A stretch of 64,000 bases of DNA from Pieris napi (Eukaryota > Arthropoda > Insecta > Lepidoptera > Pieridae), in the NCBI RefSeq assembly GCF_905475465.1, contig NC_062238.1:10633368-10697367 (forward strand), in the 5' to 3' direction. Position 1 is the first letter of the stretch, and the number at the start of each line of letters is the position of its first letter. Both the position numbers and the translations under genes were made by a program. The notes under the pieces were generated by a model. That model did no database searches, had not been told where the DNA came from, and saw only the letters and a program-made list of their open reading frames with translations. Below, piece after piece: positions 1 through 11,002 of this stretch.

Positions 1-159
1 TAGCCCTAGAGTGTGTTCTAAGCCTCCGGATGCAGATGATAAATTCGTGCGAAAATCCACAACGTGAGTCAAGTACGGTAAAATACAACTCACTAAACAT
101 AATAAGATAAATCGTCAATAAAATACTTGCAGAAATGGGTCTGCTCCAAGTCCAAATAA

Positions 160-522
160 TCTTTATATATATATATATATGAGAAAAATGGTCTTCGTTT
201 GAGGCTCCTTCACACCTAAATCCTAGATGGTTTATGGCTATTTATTTTTTTAATTCCAACGTTCCTTAATTTTTTTATTGCTGTTTTACTTTTATGAAAA
301 TTTATACATACGGACTTCACCGCGGAAACATTCGGGGAGGCTTCCTAGAACCTCAAAACGTCAACATCTGTTAAAAACTCGATTTTCGAAAATTTTCAAT
401 TTTCTTAGCGGGAAGTTAAAAAGAAGAATAATAAAAATATGAAAAAATAATAATAATGAAACATAAAATTTTATTTATTTCCTATTTTAATTCGCCCAGC
501 AAAGCGGGCGGGAAACGGCTAG
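160..522 (+). mobile_element. Non-autonomous Helitron, copy 1
   Basis: The element begins with TC directly after an A (159) and ends with CTAG directly before a T (523), the Helitron A|TC...CTRR|T rule. A 5-bp stem (CGCCC/GGGCG, 493-510, 8-nt loop) lies 8 nt before the terminal CTAG. A sister copy with the same ends is at 60838-61166. No coding sequence. The TA run at 163-180 is part of its 5' end. Confidence 0.85.
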
Positions 523-1156
523 TATATCATAAAAAAATCTTTCCTGCATCACTATTTTATGTAAGGTATCTGTACTTTTCGTATGAATACGGCTACAAAA
601 TCTGTAGGTAAGTTACGATTCTCAAATAAAATAAACATAAAATGTTATATTTCCATACTAAACTTTGAAACGCGGCTTGAATACAAATTAAATTAAGTTA
701 ATTATACGTTTTCCAAACTTTTGTAATTGTATTATTTTTAAAAGTTAGGTAGGTACTGTCGACATTTTAATCAAATAATTGTAATTTGGATGTAAGAAGT
801 ACAGTTTCAAGTGTTTAATAAATCAATGTATATTTTAGTATTTTTATAATGTGACACGTAAGCTAATATTTCACTTTAATACGAAAAAATAATAATTAAC
901 TTATTTTTAAAAATGAATTCTTCAGTAACATTTTTATAATTAAATAAGTTAATTATTAGTTACAATTACGTTTACTATTTTTTGCTGAAAAGATTTTTAG
1001 ACAATTTTAATCGTCCTTTTTATGAAGACCAAAATGCCCTAATAGACATTATTATTAAGCCTTTATTGCTGACACCCAGTACAATGTAATAACAATTATT
1101 TAAGTTACATAAAAAACACTTAATTCTAATACATAAATAAAACTTAATCTAATACG
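523..1156. other. AT-rich stretch, nothing recognised
   Basis: Strongly AT-rich DNA without an open frame or repeat that I can identify. Confidence 0.5.
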
Positions 1157-1515
1157 TCACTTGACCCATTTTAGGTAGTCAGCGTGTCCTGTGACACATA
1201 GGCCTCTTCCAGCCGTTTCCATTATTTTCTGATATAAGCTCTTCTTGTCCAAGTTGTGCCTCCTATTATCTTTATATCGTCTGCCCATCTCTTGCTCTGT
1301 TTTACTCTTTTCCTTTTTCCATCGCGTGGTTGCCATTCTGTAATTATTTTTGTCCATTTCAACCTGCTATCTCTAGTCATGTGCCCAGTCCAGTGCCATT
1401 TCAATTGCCTTATTTTCTTTATAATGTCTTCTACTTTGGTCGCTGATCTGATCTCTTCTGCTCTTTTTCGATGTCTCAGTGTTACACCCACCACGCTTCT
1501 TTCCATGCATTCAAA
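1157..1515 (-). pseudogene. LINE reverse-transcriptase C-terminal remnant (WADD family)
   Basis: Two overlapping minus-strand frames together give the end of a non-LTR retrotransposon polyprotein. The first carries QLKWHWTGHMTR, then KWTKIITEWQPRDGKRKR and a KRWADDIK motif. A frameshift near the Trp-Thr-Arg that follows moves the reading into the second frame, which ends in a stop at the left edge. The order basic GH segment, W-x-PR-x-GKR, RWADDI is the usual tail of RTE-like insect elements (family knowledge). It is dead: 5'-truncated and frameshifted. Related remnants lie at 30640-30995 and 39790-40020. Confidence 0.75.
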
Positions 1516-2458
1516 AAAAAAAAGAATAGACATTACAATAGTTTAATTTATAATTAATATTCAGGTTGGTTTTGATAATATTTTACGGAATCGCAGGTGT
1601 AAAAATCTTGGCACGAATATGGTTCACAAACACGCTTAGTTTGTATATCTAATTATTTGGCAGCAACCAGACCATTTTGTTAATCTTTTTGCCTAAAAAC
1701 GGTCCATTATTTCGTTAAAAATTCAGACAACAGGCAATAAATAATGAAGCTTTCCAAGTTGTAACTTGTTACCTTATGAAATTTATTACAAGTTTTCTTT
1801 CGTTACAGATTAAAGTCTTCCGAATTGAGACTTAGCGCCAAGTTGAATACATGCTTAATGATTATAGCATAATGCTTGTATTATTTATAGATTAAACTAG
1901 GTTTAATCAACACGCTTACTAAAACTATATTTTCCTTTTAAATAATAGGTACAAATGCAATGAAAAAGTTATAATAATAATTTTACAAAAATAAGGAATA
2001 GATGAGTGTAGTGAAAATTCTATGAGATTTAATTCTGATTTTCCTTGTTCATAAATAAAAAATACAGTTTTATTATTTACTATTTGTTTAGTTAATGAAA
2101 AAATAGTTCTTTAACACTTCCAGATAACGCCGTTTTAATTGGTACTTAAAAATGATTATCCAAATAATAAAGAATAAATACATACAATTATATATAAATA
2201 CTGTAATATAAACCTTAACACTAAAAACATGTTTCGAACTAAAGCGAAAATTCTGACGCTTTCCTGAATATCACGTAAAACACCGTAAAACAAGTTCTAG
2301 TATCAACATAAACTTCATTTTATAAAGGAAATGAAAAATTTCGTTACTCTGTTGCCTGTTAGTCAGGTAACGTACACATTACCGTTTTTAATACACTCCC
2401 TGCTAAAGAGCTCTCTTTTAGAGTTATGTCATAGAGAGTATTTAATTGTATTTGGTCG
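1516..2458. other. AT-rich stretch, nothing recognised
   Basis: No gene, RNA or classifiable repeat seen on either strand. Confidence 0.45.
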
Positions 2459-2459
2459 T

Positions 2460-2479
2460 TTAGTTAGTTAGTTAGTTAG
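2460..2479. repeat. (TTAG)5 microsatellite
   Basis: Five tandem TTAG units. This is not the insect telomeric TTAGG repeat. Confidence 0.9.
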
Positions 2480-2589
2480 AGACGCAATGATAAAGTACTA
2501 ATATAGACTGGCATTGCAACCAAGAGCCATGAACTCACTATCAAAGCTCTTAAATTGTGCTGCTTGGCAGTGTAATTTTTATAAATATA

Positions 2590-2885
2590 CTAGCTGACCC
2601 GGCAAACTTCATACCGCCTTACAGTCGATTCTTTAATTTTTTTTAACACTTATTCTGCTATTTGAGAGTCCGGGTCAGCTAGGAAGATAAAAAAAAAATA
2701 TTATAAAACTTTTTTATATATATATTATATTATATTATATAAAAAAGTTTTCAGACAATTTCTTAAATTTTTCTCCGTAAAAACCATTCTCGTACTTCAA
2801 GGGTTATTAAAAAAAAAGAATTAGCGAAATCAGTTCAGCTGCTCTCGAGACTTGCGCTTACAAACACATTGGGGCCGTTTGCTTA
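2590..2885. mobile_element. Helitron-like 3' termini in inverted arrangement plus element tail
   Basis: CTAGCTGACCCGG (2590-2602) and its exact reverse complement CCGGGTCAGCTAG (2667-2679) face each other; both resemble a Helitron 3' end (CTAG, as at 26627). A perfect 16-bp AT-rich inverted repeat (2705-2720 with 2738-2753) follows. The segment 2775-2880 reads like a widespread insect repeat tail. A G10 run is at 2911-2920. Exact classification is uncertain. Confidence 0.5.
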
Positions 2886-3228
2886 CTTTTGCTGATAAGA
2901 GGAGTGGGGAGGGGGGGGGGATAAATTGCAGTAAATCGGCTTACGTAATAATTGAATTTTTATCATTTTTTATATTATTGATTCTGTAGGAAGCGTCCAA
3001 CAAGTCATAGACACAAACATTGACATTGACCCTTTAGATAAACTATGAATGCACTACATAGACAATTACCTCAGTACAAGGCTAACTTCAGTCATGATTA
3101 TATTAAATACATATTAAGCCAATCTAAAACAAATTAAAACGAATACACAATATGTGTGACTACAGTATTCGCCCAGTATTGCTTTAGATATATTTCCTCA
3201 TGAACGAAATCAAACACATATTTTACAT

Positions 3229-3320
3229 TACAGAAAAGAGCGTACCAATTCTTAAAAGGTTGACATCAGGTGAGCCTGCTGCCCGTTTGCACCCTGTCCT
3301 ATTAAAAAAATAAAAAAAAA
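3229..3320 (+). mobile_element. LINE-A 3' end fragment
   Basis: Contains AGAGCGTACCAATTCTTAAA and the terminal ACATCAGGTGAGCCTGCTGC followed by an A-rich tail. A middle part present in other copies (for example 19868-20036) is deleted. Of the same family as the coding copy at 52552-52885. Confidence 0.75.
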
Positions 3321-4137
3321 CAACACAATTTCAAGAAACATTACTTTACTATAAGGCTTACCAACCTTTTTCTTCTTATATGAACGAATTATTGTCTACT
3401 CGCTGAATGAAATGCAATCATTTCAGTTCCATTTCAATCCTGAGTTGCTTTTGTTTATTGCAAGCCTCTGCAAACGTCATTCTTATAATTAGCTTATCCG
3501 ACAGATACTTTTTCTTCTTTGAAAAAAGAACATTATCAATCTAGGTTATATGAAGGTACTTTTATAGAACGAGGGTGACGGACGGGAGATGTATCTTATG
3601 TTACTGAAGTGTTTAGACAAAGATTAGTTATTGTTTCCCATACATTATTATATAAAATAAAAAAACGTTCACGCCCACTTATTTTTCAATTATTTGGCAT
3701 ACTTGACTGAATCTATTGTGTTTTTTAACTCTTGCATTTTTGTGACGTATTTTTGGATTCGTTTAACGTCCAGAATACTGTGCTACAAGTTCTTTGAGTA
3801 GTTCCATGTAGGAGACAGGTATTCGTGACCTTTCTAAAAATTACTACTAATAATTATATAATTAGTATAATGTACCATTTGTATATAATAAAAAATTAAT
3901 AAAAAAAATGATTAACTTTTACCACTTAAAAGTGTTCTTAAAGGGCGTCGAACCTTATCTTGGTGTGATTTATCTCTTAGCTCTTCTATTCGGATTCCCA
4001 TAAAACAAACTACTTTTTCTTTCAATTCCAAGTGACAGGTGAAATGTTTGTGTTTTTTTTGACTAGCAATCTTCCATGCTTTAATATATAAAGAAATTTT
4101 TATTATTTTATTATAATTTTTTTTTTATAATTTACTT
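3321..4137. other. AT-rich stretch, nothing recognised
   Basis: No open frame of interest and no repeat that I can place. Confidence 0.4.
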
Positions 4138-4281
4138 TTTTTTATAATAAGAGTCAAATGGGCAGGAGGCTCATCTGAGGTTAAATTATACCGCCGCCCA
4201 TGGACATTCACATTGCCTCAGGCTCTCAAGTGCGTTGCCGGCCTTTCAAGAATTGGAAGGACCCTAAGTCGAATTTCATTT
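4138..4281 (-). mobile_element. LINE-A 3' end fragment
   Basis: Antisense copy: poly-T start, GGGCAGGAGGCTCATCTGAG, then GTGCGTTGCCGGCC and AGGACCCTAAGTCGAAT, the last being antisense of the coding end of the family. Confidence 0.8.
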
Positions 4282-4657
4282 ATACGAAATAAAGTATAAG
4301 ACGGCTATGCCACAATGCACAATAAAGCCGGCTACAGGTGTGGAGAACAACTCTTGGATATCAGTTATCTATAACTATAATTCCTGGATAATCGAAAGTG
4401 TATCATTGTAAACAATTTTAACCACATCCTTATAGAACGTTGATTATATGGTTTCGTAAGTCATTTTCGATTAACAATAATCTGTCGTCAACGTTCATGA
4501 ATTATTAATTACTTTGAAATTATGTTCATGTGTACAGGAGATTGGGGATAACAGGTATTTTATTTAATTCATTTGGATATAAAATATATATAGATAGAAA
4601 CAAAAGCTTACGTAGATATAATGTGAATAAAGGTTATTATGGATTTTAATTAAAAAA

Positions 4658-4922
4658 AGTGACACTACACCCCTACGAGGTCTGGGCCTCAGATTTCTGT
4701 CCCTGTTTTGTGATCATTTGTTTTTTCCAATCGGCTAGTAGTTGATCATCTTTCTTTGCCTGACACACACCGTCGACTTTTTGGGTCAAAAGCTTTTTCC
4801 TAACGACGTTTTCCATCATAGTTGGAGCAAGTTCTAAAGACAGTTGATGCTCACATGGGCATCGAACCTTCGACCTTAGGGATGAGAGCCGCACGCAGAA
4901 CGCCACTTGAGCAACACTGCTC
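4658..4922 (-). mobile_element. tRNA-derived SINE, family 1 (diverged)
   Basis: Read on the minus strand it has the family head GAGCAGTGTTG..., a B-box-like GGTTCGATGCCC, the CGTCGACTTTTTGGGTC block (antisense) and the tail TCTGAGGCCCAGACCT. The middle is strongly diverged. Better copies are at 8197-8492 and 48963-49238. Confidence 0.75.
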
Positions 4923-5244
4923 TTGATTGACTTGATTTTTAATAAGGTCTTAACAATGTTTCCAGAGTGAAAAGTTAAAAACTATCGTTATTACTTAAAA
5001 GAATCTGAAAATTATTTTTTTAAATAAAAGAGTTCTAATAGCAAAGTTATTAATATTGCTAAGACAAGATCAAGTTAAAAGTGCTTCATATGTGTCGATA
5101 TTTTGGGTAATGGCAACAATGAGCTTGCCACGTAACGACAATACCGAATTCAATTATTGCCTCGATAATTAGTTAACATTTGGCTGGCGCTACATCTACT
5201 TGTCTTAAAAATTATCCAAAAACGCTAAAATTCATCTATCTATT

Positions 5245-5510
5245 AGAGAAGAGGTCAAAGTAATAGATCTCCTACATTCCGTAAAACAGAAATGGCAATT
5301 CGCGGGGCATATATCAAGATGCATAAATAAAAGGAGGACTTTAAAGACTACTATATAGAAAGGAATAAAGGGAAGAAGTAGAGAAGGGCACCCCAAAAAA
5401 GGGTCGATAGAAGAAAGCCATGGATATTTGGAAAAAGTTGGAGGAGGCCTTTACTCATGAAAAGGTTCCGATGAATGGTACTGAAAGAAGTTAGTATAGG
5501 AGTAACAAGA
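5245..5510 (+). pseudogene. LINE C-terminal remnant (GTE-ending family), decayed
   Basis: The plus strand reads KQKWQFAGHISR, then several stops, then a segment matching WKKLEEAFTREGVPIDGTE seen in cleaner form at 50115-50290. It is the end of a non-LTR polyprotein with in-frame stops and shifts. A third copy is at the right edge (63828-64000, minus). Confidence 0.65.
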
Positions 5511-6059
5511 TTTTTTTATAACATATCAAAACTGTATATCCAACATTTGTAAAGATTGGAAATTAAAGCCACATTCTCATATAATATATCGAAACAAAAG
5601 AAACCGCAATTTACTAAAGAAAATCTACGACTCGTAGCAACTTTTTTTAATATAGCGCGGCTAATACTCGCATTAAATTCCTTTTAAAATGTTATACCGA
5701 TACGTGTCTATAACAAATTTTACCAACGAAGCTCACATTAAACGTAATTGAGTTAGCCTGGATTTGCCCTCACTGGTTTACCCAAATACCTCGTATTAGA
5801 CCGTAATATAACGAAAATAAAACGGGATGTAAAGGAAAACGCCCATAAAATTTATTTCATGGGATGTCACTTGTCCAATATGTTTAAAAGATTTTTCAGC
5901 ATTTTATAATTTAATATTTAATTTGTCTCTCATCATAATCATATTTAAATATTCAGGCATCTTATGTTAGAATGGCTTTGTGTATTAACTCTCATTTACA
6001 TACGATGCATCGGTTTGAATATGTAATTGGACGTAAGTGTATGTTTTTTGTCATTTATA

Positions 6060-6160
6060 GTAAAAAAGTAATTATAGTAGTATGTTATTATTATTATGTA
6101 ATATTGTAAATTATGTGTGTGTGTGTGTTGGAAATAAATATATTTATACATTATAGTACA
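6060..6160. repeat. (TG)n microsatellite with LINE-like tail
   Basis: A TG run (about 6113-6129) is followed by TTGGAAATAAATAT, resembling the tail at 38600. This may be the 3' end of a retroelement. Confidence 0.5.
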
Positions 6161-6234
6161 AATAAATACCTACAGTTTTGACTAATGTTTTCAATACAAT
6201 TGTTATCTTTTCTTAAATATTTTTATTGATAACT

Positions 6235-6353
6235 GTGTTTCATATGTCATACGTACTTGATCAACTACTAGCCGATTAAAAAAAGAAATGATCACGAAAT
6301 CGGGACAGACATTTGAGGCCCAGACCTCACAGGGGTGAAGTGTCACTTTTTTA
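6235..6353 (+). mobile_element. SINE family 1, 3' fragment
   Basis: Retains GATCAACTACTAGCCGATTA, ATGATCACGAAA, TTTGAGGCCCAGACCTCA and a poly-T end, matching the last third of the family. Confidence 0.65.
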
Positions 6354-7367
6354 ATTAAAAGCCATGTATGTATGGTGTAACCAATATTATTAGAACTAGA
6401 TATAGGAATACTAAACATTAAATAAATATAGACCTTTACGTTTAGCCTCCAAATTTATACATCATCGCTGCGCTAGGTACGGCAAAGATACTGAGGAAAC
6501 TGGTATACTCTCAAACGATCGATGAAGTGGGTTCGCAACAGAAGACACCATTTTTTAAATAAATGAAAAAACGCAGAAATTTATAACCGTTAAGAGCTTA
6601 TACACCTAGATTATCTTATACGACATGGAAACAGTTTAAATATATTTTTATACTACTATAGTCACTGCCTACACGACGAATTCTTAAGTATCATCACAGG
6701 TGTACAAATAGCAAGTGTTCTACTAAATTCTCCATATACTGAAGTTCACTTACACAGTTTATTTAGGACAATTCAAATACAATGTCATGTGAGCTTACTT
6801 GAAATGTCTTCAACATAATTCCAGGCGTTGGTTATCTTTAGATCACTATTTAAGAGGACATCGAATGGATAAATATGTAAAAGAGGGTAAAGTGAAGTGA
6901 TTTATAAGCGCAATAGGGGTCTAACTGATCGTAAACTAACTAACCTGTCAATAGAATATCCTCTTTGTTGACTTTGCTTAGTTATACAGCGTACTAGTAG
7001 AAAAACTTGTATTTATTTTATAGTATAAAATACAAACCTGAGATTATATAGAACTCACCTATAAAGAAATATAAGCTATGGCTAAGTTCGCTTATTTACT
7101 ATTATTCGGCATTTTAACCTGTTCAGGTAAAAACAATGTTTTAGTTGATACTGTGTTGTTACTGTATGTGTGTTCATTTACTAGTCTGTTTGATGATGAA
7201 TACATAATAAAAAACAATAATAAGTAATGATTATTATTAATTCTAGAACTATATATAGTATAGGCTAACAATAATGCCTATAGGTACAAAATATACTAAA
7301 ATTTACATTTAGTAAGCACAAATGTAGTTTCATTTCTAGTCAACGCTACGAGAGTTCATTAAAATAT
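6354..7367. other. AT-rich stretch, nothing recognised
   Basis: No supported gene. A short ATG frame at 7078 starting MAKFAYLLLFGILTCSG looks like a signal peptide followed by a splice-donor-like GGTAAAA, but it is too short to call. Confidence 0.35.
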
Positions 7368-7530
7368 TTTTTTATAGAACAGAGAGGTAGGGGGGAAAGG
7401 GTAGGAAAGGACAGGAACCTCAACGGATGTTAAGTGATACCGTCGTCCATGGACACTCTTAATGGGAGAGGACTCGCGAGTGCGTTGCCGGCCTTATAAG
7501 AATTGGTACGTGCTCTTCTTGAAGAAGTCG
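7368..7530 (-). mobile_element. LINE-A 3' end fragment
   Basis: Antisense copy with GATGTTAAGTGATACCG, CGCGAGTGCGTTGCCGGCC and TAAGAATTGGTACG. The stretch after the poly-T is G-rich and rearranged. Confidence 0.75.
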
Positions 7531-8196
7531 TGTAGCTGCGTTTCTTCTAACACGTTCTAGATTTCTGGCAAAGATTTGCACATAAAATATAAAAATCACT
7601 CGCCATCATACCAAATCGATAATCGCCAACGAATCAATAATACTACATAAAATGATCAAGAAACCATAATAAAGTCTAAACCCGAAGCTAAAAAAGCCCT
7701 TGCTTGACTGATGAAATCATAATTCAACATATCCTCCAAGCACAGGAATAAATAAAAAGTTATTTATAATAAAGTTTTACTTACGGAAATTTTAAATAGA
7801 AAAATTACGTAGCGTGCTTTAACGTAGCTAGTTATTATGTAAGGAAGAATAATTGGATTTTCATCTAACCATATCCGTCGGGACCCAAGTTTTCCTCTAC
7901 CAGGCAAACGTCCATCGTTCTAAAATGCATTACATACATTTTTGCATACGTGTTCATACGAGTAGACATTTATGAACGCGGGTTTTGATATGATAATGTT
8001 GGAATTTATGATGTGATATTGAATGAAACGTACATTTTAATATCCGATACTGAGCTGGATGGACATATTCAGACCGAACTATTTTTGTAATATATACAGT
8101 TATGAATATAGAATTATTTAATTTTCATAAACTTGATAGTAGCGTTATTATATATTAAATAAATCTCTGATTTCCAATGGAATATATTGTCTTAAA

Positions 8197-8492
8197 GAGC
8201 AGTGTTGGCCTAGTGGCTTTAGCGTGCGACTCTCATCCCTGAGGTCGTAGGTTCGTTTCCCGGCTGTGCACCAATGGACTTTCTTTCTATGTGCGCATTT
8301 AACATTCGCTCGAACGGTGAAGTAAAACATCGTGAGGAAACCGACATGACTTAGACCCAAAAAGTCGACGGCTTGTGTCAGGCACAGGAGGCTGATCACC
8401 TACTTGCCTATTAGATTGAAAATTGATCGTGAAACAGATTCAGAAGTCTGAGGCCCAGAGCTAAAGAGGTTGTAGCGCCACTGATTTTTTTA
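8197..8492 (+). mobile_element. tRNA-derived SINE, family 1, near full length
   Basis: Starts GAGCAGTGTTGGCCTAGTGG (A-box-like) and has GGTTCGTTTCC (B-box position), GGAAACCGACATGACTTAGA, a GCTGATCACCTACTTGCC block and the tail TCTGAGGCCCAGAGC, ending in poly-T. It is flanked by near-identical 12-bp target duplications (8185-8196 and 8493-8504, one mismatch), as expected of target-primed insertion. Similar to tRNA-derived SINEs of butterflies; family name not asserted. Confidence 0.85.
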
Positions 8493-8504
8493 TATTGTTT
8501 TAAA

Positions 8505-8830
8505 CACCTGAAAACCCAAGCATGTATGCTGCCGGCGTATGGCCGGGCTACGTTCCAGAACTTTGCGGTGGTAAGAATGCATTTACTAGAAATCTCAAAC
8601 AATATCTTGCCAACCTGTCCTTTTCTGATACAGAAAATATTCTTACTGTGCAAAAATAGTTTAATTATAAATTGGTGTTACGTAGAAATTATAAAGTAAA
8701 GTACAGTTTACATGACAAAAGGAAGAGACCGGCTGCCCACGACACAGGGAATAATAGTGTGGGCCCTAGTGTACTTTATCTTACCTAAAATTCCAGTATA
8801 TTGTTTATAATAAAGATTTATCTTTCTTTT
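8505..8830 (+). mobile_element. Possible LINE 3' end
   Basis: A short plus-strand frame ends KNAFTRNLKQYLANLSF...VQK-stop, like the last residues of a non-LTR polyprotein. It is followed by about 170 bp of less AT-rich sequence ending in AATAAAGATTTATCTTTCTT. Weak family evidence. Confidence 0.3.
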
Positions 8831-8864
8831 CACACGCTAGATAAACGCAAATCAATATACACCA

Positions 8865-9062
8865 GCCTTGCGATTCTGTAATTCACTTTTCGAACTCTCA
8901 CAGCGGTTTTCGCAGCGGCGGTCGCGCTTAAATCAGTCGTGAAGCAGTCATTTTACGATTTCGCATTCTGATAAACAACAAACTACAAGCTCCCTCCTTA
9001 TCAGAATGCCAAATAATAAAATGACTGCTTCACGACTGATTTGAGTTACATAATCGCAAGGC
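8865..9062. mobile_element. Palindromic MITE (family GCCTTGCG), copy 1
   Basis: Terminal sequence GCCTTGCGATTCTGTAATTC and, at the other end, ATAATCGCAAGGC. The inner arms around CAGTCGTGAAGCAGTCATTT are inverted repeats flanking a short loop with ACAAACTACAAGCTCCC. The right outer arm has lost part of its length. No target duplication was recognised. Confidence 0.8.
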
Positions 9063-9141
9063 AGGTAGCCCAGATAGTAATTTAATCTGATGTTGGCCTA
9101 GCGCACATACACATTAAAAGTTACCAATAATATACCATGTA

Positions 9142-9477
9142 CAGTAGAACTTGGAGTTCTTTATTCGAATTAATGGGGACCGGGACCCATTCGGATAATC
9201 AAATATTCGGATAGTCGGATTTTTAAAAAAAAATTGCCATTGGAGAGAATAAAAGCTACGTTTTGATATTGCACTATTTTTTATTGAATTAAATGAAAGA
9301 AACATGAAATTTTCACATGTTTTAAATATAAATAAAATGTACTTATGTACAAGTTTAGAAATAAAAATCATTGTTTTTTAAACATCTCCGTCAATGTAAG
9401 CTGTTTTGCTAATAATAGCGCACTTCGGATAATCGGCGATTCGGATAGTCGGAGTTCGAATAATTAGAGTTCTACTG
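9142..9477. mobile_element. Pogo/Tigger-like non-autonomous element
   Basis: Begins CAGTAGAACTTGGAGTTCT and ends AGAGTTCTACTG, flanked on both sides by TA (9140-9141, 9478-9479). TCGGATAATC-type subterminal motifs recur at both ends, as in pogo-group elements whose ends read ...TTATCCGAA. The inside is AT-rich with no transposase. Confidence 0.75.
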
Positions 9478-9807
9478 TATCTAATATTTTCGCTGCAATA
9501 ACAGTATTGTTACCTAAACACATATGCTTGATTTAATTACAAATATCATGTACCAAAGCAAAACAAATCATTTGTCTTTTCACAAACATTTATACGTCCG
9601 TTTGTTATATACAGGTGTCCTTACAATTTTAATTCCTATACCAAGTCATTATGATTCCCCCGACAGTCGTATCTGACAGCCAATGGCCGATAAGGCTTTT
9701 ACGTTTGTTTGAAAATGAAATTATAAGGTAAAGGGTTTTTATAAGCTAATTTTAAAATCAAATGAAAATTTCCTCTGATAACTGTTTATCATAACTTCTC
9801 AAAATCA

Positions 9808-10032
9808 TCTACTATATAAAAATAAGTCGGGTTTTCCTTCCTGACGCTATAACTACAGAACGCACGAACCGATTTCTACGGTTTTGCATACTTTGGAAAG
9901 GTCTCGGGCTCCGTGAGGTTTATAGCAAAGAAAATTTAGGAAAAATTTCAACAGAAAAGCGGGATCACCAAACGAAATGTTACATAAAACGAAGCCATCT
10001 GGTGGCGAAACGGAGTTCGCCGAGTTTGTTAG
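9808..10032 (+). mobile_element. Non-autonomous Helitron
   Basis: A|TCTACTATATAAAAATAAG at the left and GGAGTTCGCCGAGTTTGTTAG|T at the right. The 5' block with GAACGCACGAACCGATTTC is typical of lepidopteran Helitrons. The terminal C of CTRR is T here. Confidence 0.7.
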
Positions 10033-10179
10033 TTTATACTAAATAAGTGACTTGTATTTAAATTTCCTAAGTTAAAAAATATTAATACAACCTTTGTGTG
10101 TAGTAAAAGTTATAACAATGTATTTATCATATTATTAAATGCAAATTAACAAAAACACTGTTAAGAATATATTTACTTA

Positions 10180-10325
10180 AGTATTTCCGAACCAATTCGA
10201 CTTAGGGTCCTTCAAGAAAAGAGCGTACCAATTCTTAAAAGGCCAGCAACGCACTCGCGAGCCCTCTGGCATTGAGAGTGTCCATGGGCGGTATCACTTA
10301 TCATCAGGTTATTCTATTTTTTTTA
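10180..10325 (+). mobile_element. LINE-A 3' end fragment
   Basis: Sense copy: TTCCGAACCAATTCGACTTA (end of coding), AAGAGCGTACCAATTCTTAA, GCAACGCACTCGCGAGCC, GGCGGTATCACTTATCATCA and a poly-T-rich end. Confidence 0.8.
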
Positions 10326-10757
10326 ATTACAGCAATGCTAATTTATCAAAGGTTATTTTTAACTAATATAAAATAATTTAACAATTAATGTTTGGTATAA
10401 CATGTTTAACATGTATAACACCAAATTTGAAATCCGAAACTATTCTATCCATTAAAGAAGTTATATTTATGTCAAACAAAATAATTATTTTTATCTTGTT
10501 AAATTATTAATAATGTCATCACGCATCAAGCATATTTACGTTTAATAATTGTAAACACGCTGCCGACGTGAACAAGAGTATTGCTAAAGCTTGAATTCAA
10601 TCTAAAGAAAATAGAGTAAATAATACAGCTTTAATTACAACAGAGACAAAGGAAGGAAATGAGACTGCAAAATAAAGTACACTTTTTGAATATTTTATAA
10701 AGGAACAATTCTCGAGGACTTTAATACCTGGGTATGACACTTCTATAACAGTGATTA

Positions 10758-11002
10758 TGGGGGGCCTCATAGCCTAGCGGTCTTATTAAGTGGCAGCTAG
10801 GTGAGGGGTACCGGGTTCGATTCCCGGTTCGAGGCCAAGTTTAAATTTGTTCTCGGCCTTTGGGAGGGTTGTGCGGTACCGGGCGAGTGCTTAAACCGTA
10901 CATGAAGGACACGGTCGAATTTCTAAAGACAAGCACAAATTATAAAAAATCCTATACTTGACGCTGGCTATTGCACAAATCGTGCCAGAGCCATTAAAAA
11001 AA
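10758..11002 (+). mobile_element. tRNA-derived SINE, family 2, full length
   Basis: The head keeps a tRNA-like A box (TAGCCTAGCGG) and a perfect B box (GGTTCGATTCC) inside a 5-bp T-arm (CCGGG/CCCGG), and its ends GGCCTC/GAGGCC could form an acceptor stem. The body (GTGCGGTACCGGGCGAGTGC, ATCCTATACTTGACGCTGGC) ends in an A-tail. Flanked by an exact 11-bp target duplication AACAGTGATTA (10747-10757, 11003-11013). A second copy is at 21244-21502. Confidence 0.9.

Noticed and set aside
2460..2479. TTAG repeats as possible telomere sequence
   Set aside because: The insect telomere repeat is TTAGG; this is a short TTAG microsatellite within ordinary DNA.
9114..9371. An 85-codon minus-strand frame
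   Set aside because: Lies inside the AT-rich pogo-like miniature and has no transposase motif.
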